Source: Haloarchaeobius amylolyticus (lineage in GTDB: Archaea; Halobacteriota; Halobacteria; Halobacteriales; Natrialbaceae). From it: a stretch of DNA of 64,000 bases. Each line of letters opens with the position of its first letter. Position 1 is the first letter of the stretch. A program made the position numbers and the translations under genes. The notes beneath the pieces were generated by a model. That model was not told the origin of the DNA. It did not search any database and was given only the letters and a program-made list of their open reading frames with translations. The stretch is taken from the NCBI RefSeq assembly GCF_026616195.1, contig NZ_JANHDH010000002.1, forward strand, positions 744,001 to 808,000, given 5' to 3'. Below are positions 58,349 through 64,000 of this stretch, piece after piece.

Positions 58349-59253
58349 GCCGTCACCTCCAGTTTCGCGGTGAAGAACCCGCCCGTGTCGTTGTGGTGCG
58401 GGTAGACGCGCTTTGCCTTCGCGACCTGCGGGTCGTACGCCTCGCCCTCCCACTCGGTGACGCCGGGGACGTGTTCCAGCGCGAGGTCGTAATCCACGAC
58501 GCGGCAGTCCTCCTCCTCGAGGACGTGGTCGAGGACGGCCTCGTTCTCCTCGGGGGCGAAGGTACACGTCGAGTAGACGACGGTCCCGCCCTCGCGGGTC
58601 ACCTGCAGGGCGCGCTTCAGGATGCCCTTCTGGACGCCCGCGACCGAGGTGACGTGGCCCATGTTCCAGTTGTCGAGTGCGTCCGGGTTCTTCCGGATGG
58701 TGCCCTCACACGAGCAGGGTGCGTCCACGAGGACGCGGTCGAACGCTTTCCCGTCGAACGGTTTCAGCGAGAAGTTTCTCGCATCCTGGTTCGTCACGAC
58801 GACGTTCGTCACGCCGAGGCGCTCGCAGTTGAACCGCAGCGCCGAGAGCCGCCCGAGGTTGTTGTCGTTGGCGACGAGGGTGCCCGTATCGCCCATCCCG
58901 GCGGCCAGTTGCGTGGTCTTCGACCCCGGCGCGGCACAGGTGTCGAACACCCGCTCGCCCGGCTGCGGGTCGAGGACGGTCGGCGGGATGGCAGACACCT
59001 CCTCCTGCCCGGTGGTCCACCCGTGGAAGCCCGGCCACGTCGACCCCGGTTTCTCGGTGTCCAGCCTCAGCACGTGGGGGTGCCAGTCCGCCTGCTCGTA
59101 CCCGATGCCCGCCTCGTCGAACGCCTCCGTGACGCGCTCCGTGGTGGTCTTGAGTGTGTTCACCCGGACCGCCATCGGTAACGGCCGTTCGCACGCGGCC
59201 AGGAACGCCTCGAAATCGTCGACGATGTCTCGATACCGTTCGAACGGCTCCAT
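58345..59253 (-). CDS. NSUN-type tRNA/rRNA cytosine-C5 methyltransferase
   Basis: A 302-residue SAM-dependent methylase of the NOL1/NOP2/Sun family. SAM-binding motifs: VFDTCAAPGSKTTQLAAGMG, TLVANDNNLGRLSALRFNCE and FDRVLVDAPCSCEGTIRKNP. Both catalytic cysteines are present: DAPCSCEG (motif IV) and YSTCTFAPEENE (motif VI). It methylates C5 of cytosine in tRNA or rRNA. Short in comparison with bacterial RsmF, because the RNA-binding C-terminus is supplied by the coupled downstream gene. Start MEPFERYRDIVDD preferred over a basic upstream extension. Confidence 0.92.
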   Translation of the reverse strand: MEPFERYRDIVDDFEAFLAACERPLPMAVRVNTLKTTTERVTEAFDEAGIGYEQADWHPHVLRLDTEKPGSTWPGFHGWTTGQEEVSAIPPTVLDPQPGERVFDTCAAPGSKTTQLAAGMGDTGTLVANDNNLGRLSALRFNCERLGVTNVVVTNQDARNFSLKPFDGKAFDRVLVDAPCSCEGTIRKNPDALDNWNMGHVTSVAGVQKGILKRALQVTREGGTVVYSTCTFAPEENEAVLDHVLEEEDCRVVDYDLALEHVPGVTEWEGEAYDPQVAKAKRVYPHHNDTGGFFTAKLEVTA

Positions 59254-59299
59254 GCCGCCCGCTTCGGGGGACGGGGGTTTGTCGCTTTCGAACGGGGGG

Positions 59300-59311
59300 T
59301 GCTTTTTACTC
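59300..59311 (+). promoter_or_regulatory. TATA box of the PAC2 gene
   Basis: TGCTTTTTACTC is centred about 28 nt before the ATG at 59334, at leaderless spacing. Confidence 0.5.
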
Positions 59312-59333
59312 GCGTCGGCGCTTCGGTTCAGGT

Positions 59334-60071
59334 ATGGCACACGTGAAGCGACGAGCCGACATGGACCTCGAAGGCGCGGTACTGGTCGAAGGACTGCCGG
59401 GCGTCGGCCTGGTCGGGAAGATCGCCACCGACCACCTCATCGAGACGTTCGACATGGAGCTGTACGGGACCTGTCACTGCGAGGGCCTCGCACGCATCGG
59501 CATCTACCACGAGGACCAGCGCGAACTCCAGTCGCCCGTCCGCATCTACGCCGACGAGGAGCGCGGCCTCGTGGCGCTCCAGAGCGACATCCCGGTCGAC
59601 GCCGAGGCCGTCGGCGAGTTCTCGTCGTGCATGACCAGCTGGATCGAGAGCGCGGGCGTCCTGCCGATCTACCTCAGCGGCATGCCCGCCCAGAAGGACG
59701 GCGTGCCGGAGATCCACGGCGTCGCGACCGCCGGCGGCGTGGGACACCTCGACGAGACCGACATCCCGCTGCCACCCGAGAACGGCGTCATCAGCGGTCC
59801 GACCGGGGCACTGCTCAGCCAGGCGGCCGAGATGGACGTCGACAGCATCGGCCTCGTCGTCGAGTCGGACCCGAAGTTCCCCGACCCGGAAGCCGCCCGC
59901 GTCCTCATCGAACACGGCATCTCGAAGCTCACCGACGTCGAGGTCGACGTCTCCGAACTGGTCGACCACGCCGAGGAGATCCGCGAGCAGAAGGAGCGCC
60001 TGGCCGAGCGGATGCAGGCGGCCAAGGAGGAGGAGAGTTCGAAGGCCCAGCCCCTCCGGATGTACCAGTAG
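59334..60071 (+). CDS. PAC2-family protein (proteasome assembly chaperone-like)
   Basis: A 245-residue soluble protein. The PAC2 fold is indicated by AVLVEGLPGVGLVGKIATDH, EGLARIGIYHEDQRELQSPV, LVALQSDIPVDAEAVGEFSS and a second half with PLPPENGVISGPTGALLSQA and SIGLVVESDPKFPDPEAARV. The C-terminus is a coiled coil (EIREQKERLAERMQAAKEEE). Archaeal PAC2 proteins resemble eukaryotic proteasome-assembly chaperones; their role is unproven. ATG 59334 (MAHVKRRADMDLEG) fits the TATA box. Divergent from the RNA methylase. Confidence 0.88.
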   Translation: MAHVKRRADMDLEGAVLVEGLPGVGLVGKIATDHLIETFDMELYGTCHCEGLARIGIYHEDQRELQSPVRIYADEERGLVALQSDIPVDAEAVGEFSSCMTSWIESAGVLPIYLSGMPAQKDGVPEIHGVATAGGVGHLDETDIPLPPENGVISGPTGALLSQAAEMDVDSIGLVVESDPKFPDPEAARVLIEHGISKLTDVEVDVSELVDHAEEIREQKERLAERMQAAKEEESSKAQPLRMYQ

Positions 60072-60114
60072 GGGCCCTGTCGGCGCCGGACCGGGGCCCG
60101 ACGGGGCTGCCCGG

Positions 60115-60894
60115 TCAGTGCAGCAGGTCGAGGACGTGCTCAGCGTGCTCGACGAACGCCTCGTCGGTCCGGCTGCGGGGCCGTGCGAGGTCGACGTCGA
60201 CGATCTCGCGGACCGTCCCGGGGTTCTCGCTGAGGACCACGACGCGGTCTGCGAGTTTCACCGCCTCTTCGACGTCGTGCGTGACGAACAGGACCGTCTT
60301 CTCCGTCTCCGCCCACACCTCCAGCAGCTCGTCGTGGAGCATGTTGCGCGTCTGGGCGTCGACGCTGCCGAACGGCTCGTCCATGAGCAGTATCTCGGGG
60401 TCGACCGCCAGCGCGCGGGCGATGCCGACGCGCTGTTTCATCCCACCCGAGAGTTCCTTCGGGTAGGCGTCGGCGAAGTCGGCGAGGCCGACGAGGTCGA
60501 GCATCGCGGCGACCCGGGACTCGCGTTCCGCCGCGGAGACCTCCTGCTGTTCGAGGCCGAAGGCGACGTTCTCGGAGACGGTTCGCCACGGGAACAGCCC
60601 GTACTCCTGGAACACCATCCCGCGGTCGGTGCCGGGACCCTCGACGCGGTCGCCGCCGAGGAAGACGCCGCCGGTCGTCGGGGCTTCGAGGCCGGCGATG
60701 ATGCGAAAGAGCGTCGTCTTGCCACAGCCCGACGGGCCGACGATGCAGACGAACTCGCCGTCTTCGACCGCGAAGGAGACGTCGTCGATGGCCTGCACGT
60801 CCTGTCGCCCCGTCTCGTAGCGCTTGCCGACGCGCTCGACCGAGACGGTCGCGGTGGTGGCGTCCTCGTCTGCCGGCTCGTTCACGCTCGCCAT
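60115..60894 (-). CDS. ABC importer ATPase, nitrate/sulfonate/taurine class
   Basis: A 259-residue ATPase of the NrtD/SsuB/TauB type. Walker A GPSGCGKTTLFRIIAGLEAP, Q-loop MVFQEYGLFPWRTVSENVAF, signature ELSGGMKQRVGIARALAVDP, Walker B EILLMDEPFGSVDAQTRNML and H-loop VLFVTHDVEEAVKLADRVVV are all intact. The 'LFPWRT' Q-loop is typical of this class. Its ATG overlaps the permease end by 13 nt. Energises the importer with the permease and binding protein upstream; substrate not determined. Confidence 0.93.
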   Translation of the reverse strand: MASVNEPADEDATTATVSVERVGKRYETGRQDVQAIDDVSFAVEDGEFVCIVGPSGCGKTTLFRIIAGLEAPTTGGVFLGGDRVEGPGTDRGMVFQEYGLFPWRTVSENVAFGLEQQEVSAAERESRVAAMLDLVGLADFADAYPKELSGGMKQRVGIARALAVDPEILLMDEPFGSVDAQTRNMLHDELLEVWAETEKTVLFVTHDVEEAVKLADRVVVLSENPGTVREIVDVDLARPRSRTDEAFVEHAEHVLDLLH

Positions 60895-61757
60895 GCCAGC
60901 ACCTCCTGCTGGACCCTCCGGAAGGCCGCGTCGCTCACCAGGAACACCGCGCTGATGACCAGCATGTAGGCCACGCTCACGTCGAGCGCGAGGTTCTGGG
61001 CGGCGATGAGTATCTGCTCGCCGACGCCGGGCGGGCCGACGAGTTCGGCGGCCACGACGATCATCCAGCACTGGCCGATGCTCGTCCGGATACCGGTGAA
61101 TATCTCGGGCATGGCGCTCGGGACGACCACCTTCCGTATCATCGTGAGGTCGTCGTCGACACCGAGGCTCGCCGCGACCTCCTTGAGGTCCTGCGGGACG
61201 GCCTCGACACCGCTGTAGGCGTTGTAGAAGGTGATCCAGAACGCGCCGATGGCGACGATGAACGTCGCACCGGTGTGGCCCGTCCCGAACCAGATGATGG
61301 CGAACGCGATCCACGCCAGCGGCGGGATGGGCCGCAGGATGCGGGTCACGGGGGTCAGCGCGTCGTCGACCAGCGTGAACCACCCCATCGCGATACCGGT
61401 CGTGGTGCCGAGCGTGGACCCGATGAGCAGGCCCGGCAGGTAGTGCTGGAGGCTCTGGAACAGCCGGACCAGTAGCTTCGGCAGGGAGACGTCGGTACTG
61501 GTCAGTGGCAGCGTGTACGTCGCGTCGGTGGTCACCTGCCCGTAGAGCGCGCCGCCGACCTCGACCGGGGTCGGCAGGATGAACGGCTTGAGTGGCATCG
61601 CGGCCACCTGCCAGAGGACGAGGAACGCGAGCGTGCCGGCGGCACCCGCACCGAGACGCCGGGTGTCGACGCGACCGCGGAGCCCGGCCGTCTCGCCGGC
61701 CGTGCCATCGTGCTCGTCGGGCTTCGTCGCCGTTGCGTCGGCGGTCTCGGTGCTCAT
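60882..61757 (-). CDS. ABC importer permease, nitrate/sulfonate/taurine class
   Basis: A 291-residue permease with six helices: GTLAFLVLWQVAAMPLKPFI, YLPGLLIGSTLGTTTGIAMG, RILRPIPPLAWIAFAIIWFG, GATFIVAIGAFWITFYNAYS, SIGQCWMIVVAAELVGPPGV and VAYMLVISAVFLVSDAAFRR. The EAA loop is EVAASLGVDDDLTMIRKVVV with the conserved Gly. The N-terminal 35 residues are a polar tail. ATG 61757 overlaps the binding-protein stop by 4 nt. Second gene of the three-gene operon. Confidence 0.92.
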   Translation of the reverse strand: MSTETADATATKPDEHDGTAGETAGLRGRVDTRRLGAGAAGTLAFLVLWQVAAMPLKPFILPTPVEVGGALYGQVTTDATYTLPLTSTDVSLPKLLVRLFQSLQHYLPGLLIGSTLGTTTGIAMGWFTLVDDALTPVTRILRPIPPLAWIAFAIIWFGTGHTGATFIVAIGAFWITFYNAYSGVEAVPQDLKEVAASLGVDDDLTMIRKVVVPSAMPEIFTGIRTSIGQCWMIVVAAELVGPPGVGEQILIAAQNLALDVSVAYMLVISAVFLVSDAAFRRVQQEVLAWRA

Positions 61758-62812
61758 TCGTTCGCGACCTCGTCGTACAGCGAGTAGTCGAAGATGTCCG
61801 AGACGCCCAGTTCCTGCTCGGTCTTCCCGAGGCGGGCGGCGTACTCCGCGAAGATCTTCGCCCCGCTCTCGATGCGGTGGGGGTTCGAGATGAAGTTCGC
61901 GCCCTTCGACTCCATCGCCTGCCGGGCGATGTCGACCGGCAGCACGTCCTCGCCGATGACGGTCGCCGCGTCCTCGGCTGCCTTCCCGGGGTTCGCGTCG
62001 ATGAACTCCGTCGCCTTCCGGTGCTGGCGGAGGAAGTCCTTCGCGAGGCCCGGACGGTCGTTCCGCAGCCGGTCGTGCATCATCGTCACGGCCGCGGGCT
62101 GGCCGGACATGAAGTCGCCGGCCCACGCGATGTTCTGGTAGCCCGCCCCTTTGGACTGGACGATGGTCGGTACCGGCTCCATGATACTCGTGCCGTCTAT
62201 CTTGCCCGCGACGAGCGCCTGTCGAACCGGCCCGGCCCCGCCGAGGGACTTGATGTTCACGTCGCTCTCGGGGTCGAGCCCGAGTTCGCTGTCGAGCCAG
62301 TACCGGAGCAGGATGTCCGGGACCGACCCCGGCGGGAAGGTGCCGAAGGTGAACTTCCGGCCCTTCTCCTGCTCGAACTTCGCGAACGCGTCGCCACCGT
62401 GTTCCTCGTAGAGCCCGGCGAACTCGTCACTGGCCATGATGAGCATCGCCTCCTCGATGTTCGCACCGGTCACCTTCGCGAAGCCGGTCTTGTCGGCGAT
62501 GATCATCGCGGGGACGACGCCGAACAGCGCCACGTCGTAGTCGCCCTTCGCGTACGCCTGCACGATGCTCGGGCCGTCGCTGAACAGCTCGGCCTCGACC
62601 GGCACGGGGAGTTCGTCGTAGTAGCCCTGCTGGTCCATCACGAAGTGCTGCATGTCCGGGTAGATGGGCATGTAGGCGACCGAGAGCGGTGCCTCGCCAC
62701 CGCCGCCACCGGTGAGCCCACCGACACAGCCGGCGAGGCCCGCGATACCGGTGCCCGTGGCTGCCTGTACGAACCGCCGCCGAGAGACCTGCTGCCCGTC
62801 GAACGTACTCAT
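61754..62812 (-). CDS. ABC importer substrate-binding lipoprotein (NrtA/SsuA-like)
   Basis: A 352-residue exported protein. The Tat signal SRRRFVQAATGTGIAGLAGC ends in a lipobox Cys near residue 29. The mature protein is a type II periplasmic-binding fold of the SsuA/NMT1 kind: LSVAYMPIYPDMQHFVMDQQ, AYAKGDYDVALFGVVPAMII, TFGTFPPGSVPDILLRYWLD, QALVAGKIDGTSIMEPVPTI. Candidates include aliphatic sulfonates, nitrate or pyrimidine precursors. First gene of the operon; TATA-like GTTAAGCG lies about 26 nt before the ATG. Confidence 0.9.
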   Translation of the reverse strand: MSTFDGQQVSRRRFVQAATGTGIAGLAGCVGGLTGGGGGEAPLSVAYMPIYPDMQHFVMDQQGYYDELPVPVEAELFSDGPSIVQAYAKGDYDVALFGVVPAMIIADKTGFAKVTGANIEEAMLIMASDEFAGLYEEHGGDAFAKFEQEKGRKFTFGTFPPGSVPDILLRYWLDSELGLDPESDVNIKSLGGAGPVRQALVAGKIDGTSIMEPVPTIVQSKGAGYQNIAWAGDFMSGQPAAVTMMHDRLRNDRPGLAKDFLRQHRKATEFIDANPGKAAEDAATVIGEDVLPVDIARQAMESKGANFISNPHRIESGAKIFAEYAARLGKTEQELGVSDIFDYSLYDEVANE

Positions 62813-62913
62813 TCGCCCGGATTTGACGGGCCACGCTTAACTGGCCACAGCACGCGGTAACTACCTCCGAGAGCGTGTGCGGGCGGGTAACCGGCACGTT
62901 ATCCGGCCACGGT

Positions 62914-62937
62914 GGCCGAATCGACCGGGATTCGGCC
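62914..62937. promoter_or_regulatory. Perfect inverted repeat in a divergent promoter region
   Basis: GGCCGAATC (62914-62922) and GATTCGGCC (62929-62937) are perfect 9-bp arms around a 6-nt spacer. They lie in the 259-bp gap between the ABC operon (left) and the aminotransferase (right), about 100 nt upstream of the former. This could be a regulator binding site. The gap otherwise contains only the two promoters. Confidence 0.4.
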
Positions 62938-63071
62938 CGCAGGCCGCGCCGAGCGCTGTTGTAGACACCGGCAATCGCTGCTGGTTCGGGGCTGCTGTGG
63001 CCGCCCAATCGGTACATATGGCAACAGCCCTCACATCAAGAGTTATCCGGTCCCCCTGCGCGTTCTATGGT

Positions 63072-64000
63072 ATGACGGAGTTCTCAGACCGCATCGAGCA
63101 GGTCAGCATCAGTGGTATCCGGAAGGTCTTCGAGGCCGCGGGCGAGGACGCCATCAACCTCGGCCTCGGCCAGCCGGACTTCCCGACGCCGGAGCACGCG
63201 AAGCAGGGGGCCATCGAGGCCATCGAGGACGGTCGTGCCGACGCCTACACGTCCAACAAGGGGACCGAGTCGCTGCGCGAGGCCATCAGCCAGCGCTACG
63301 CCACGGACCGCGACCTCCACGTGGACCCCGACGACATCATCGCGACCGCCGGTGGGTCCGAGGCGCTCCACCTCGCCATGGAGGCCCACGTCGACCCCGG
63401 TCAGGAGGTCATCTACCCCGACCCCGGGTTCGTCGCCTACGAGGCCCTGACCCACATCGCCGCGGGCGAGCCGAAGCCGGTCCCGCTCCGCGAGGACCTC
63501 ACGCTCGACCCGGCGACCGTCGAGGAACACATCACCGACGACACCGCGGCGTTCATCGTGAACAGCCCCGGCAACCCGACGGGCGCGGTCCAGTCCGAGG
63601 AGGACATGCGCGAGTTCGCCCGCATCGCCGACGAGCACGACGTTCTCTGCATCTCCGACGAGGTGTACGAACACATCGTCTTCGAGGGCGAGCACCGCTC
63701 CCCCATCGAGTTCGCCGAGTCCGACAACGTGGTCGTCGTCTCCGCGTGTTCGAAGACGTACTCGATGACGGGCTGGCGCCTCGGCTGGGTCACCGGCGCG
63801 ACCCGTCGCATCGAGCGCATGCTCCGCGTCCACCAGTACGTGCAGGCCTGTGCGTCCGCCCCGGCGCAGTACGCCGCCGAGGCCGCCCTCTCGGGCGACC
63901 AGACGGTCGTCGACGAGATGGTCGAGACGTTCGAGGAGCGTCGCGACCTCGTCGTCTCCGGCCTCGAGGACATGGGGCTGGAGGTGCCGACGCCCCGTGG
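63072..64000 (+). CDS. Class I PLP aminotransferase (cut by right edge)
   Basis: The first 309 complete codons of an aspartate aminotransferase-family enzyme. Landmarks: INLGLGQPDFPTPEHAKQGA, YTSNKGTESLREAISQRYAT, TAGGSEALHLAMEAHVDPGQ, the pyridine-contacting Asn in VNSPGNPTGAVQSEEDM, ISDEVYEHIVFEGEHRSPIE and the PLP Lys in SACSKTYSMTGWRLGWV. It likely transfers amino groups between Asp, aromatic or Ala-type amino acids and 2-oxoglutarate. ATG 63072 follows a TATA-like AGTTATCC near 63041. The C-terminus lies beyond the window. Confidence 0.92.
   Translation, partial: MTEFSDRIEQVSISGIRKVFEAAGEDAINLGLGQPDFPTPEHAKQGAIEAIEDGRADAYTSNKGTESLREAISQRYATDRDLHVDPDDIIATAGGSEALHLAMEAHVDPGQEVIYPDPGFVAYEALTHIAAGEPKPVPLREDLTLDPATVEEHITDDTAAFIVNSPGNPTGAVQSEEDMREFARIADEHDVLCISDEVYEHIVFEGEHRSPIEFAESDNVVVVSACSKTYSMTGWRLGWVTGATRRIERMLRVHQYVQACASAPAQYAAEAALSGDQTVVDEMVETFEERRDLVVSGLEDMGLEVPTPR

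Overview
The window is chromosomal DNA of a halophilic archaeon (class Halobacteria). The evidence is the very high GC content, strongly acidic proteins, TATA-like boxes about 25-30 nt before many start codons (leaderless transcripts), twin-arginine lipoprotein signals, and archaeal markers: KH-domain CPSF ribonuclease aCPSF1, an archaeal/eukaryal-type ProRS with a C-terminal zinc domain, diphthamide ligase, a PAC2 protein and a KorAB ferredoxin oxidoreductase. I cannot name the genus. I saw no rRNA, tRNA, CRISPR array, transposase or integrase. The region reads as ordinary chromosome with small accessory patches.

Layout. 0-12.6 kb: start of gltB (cut by the left edge), a GAF histidine kinase, proS, a MTH1-like Nudix gene, a DUF488 pair, aCPSF1, a PAS histidine kinase beside mgsA, endonuclease III, DUF371 and a 50-residue zinc-ribbon protein. 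12.7-21.4 kb: a GH2/mannosidase-like protein, a large coiled-coil protein with a long leader, DUF373, dph6 followed by a copy of its own 3' end, a multi-GAF histidine kinase and a lone D-xylonate dehydratase. 21.4-30 kb: a membrane protein overlapping a DUF3179 lipoprotein, a PAPS-reductase-family protein, a DUF6517 lipoprotein, a methyltransferase, an array of hairpin repeats, korBA and a flavin reductase-like gene. 30-43 kb: two paralogous secreted proteins flanking three Nudix genes, methylmalonyl-CoA epimerase and mutase, a class V aminotransferase, a photolyase-like protein, a GNAT and a BAAT-family hydrolase. 43-55 kb: an acetyl-CoA synthetase-type ligase, a membrane histidine kinase, a half-length AMP-ligase relative, GerW-like and membrane/PH-domain genes, then grpE-dnaK-dnaJ. 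53.6-64 kb: an XPB-like helicase and Bax1-like (DUF790) protein, a CBS protein, an NSUN-type RNA methylase with a PUA-like partner, PAC2, a three-gene ABC importer, and the start of a class I aminotransferase.

How the genes fit together. grpE, dnaK and dnaJ form one chaperone cluster. KorA/KorB feed acyl-CoA metabolism, as do the epimerase/mutase pair and the acyl-CoA ligase. The XPB-like helicase and Bax1-like protein resemble the archaeal XPB-Bax1 repair pair. The ABC importer is a complete overlapping operon. Four histidine kinases lie in the window, none with an obvious cognate regulator beside it.

The most unusual signal is a family of long imperfect hairpins (17780-17837, 26480-26536, 26606-26680). 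They share ends of the type AGCTTTTT...AAAAAGGT and an apical core GARCGRMGYGA, while the arms differ between copies but remain paired. In the two places where the right flank can be compared, the DNA right of the hairpin repeats DNA found to its left: the last 114 nt of dph6 in one case, a 24-nt segment in the other. Other points worth following are an exact 57-bp in-frame tandem duplication in the DUF790 gene, several enzyme relatives with altered catalytic motifs, and long or structured leaders upstream of aCPSF1 and the coiled-coil gene.
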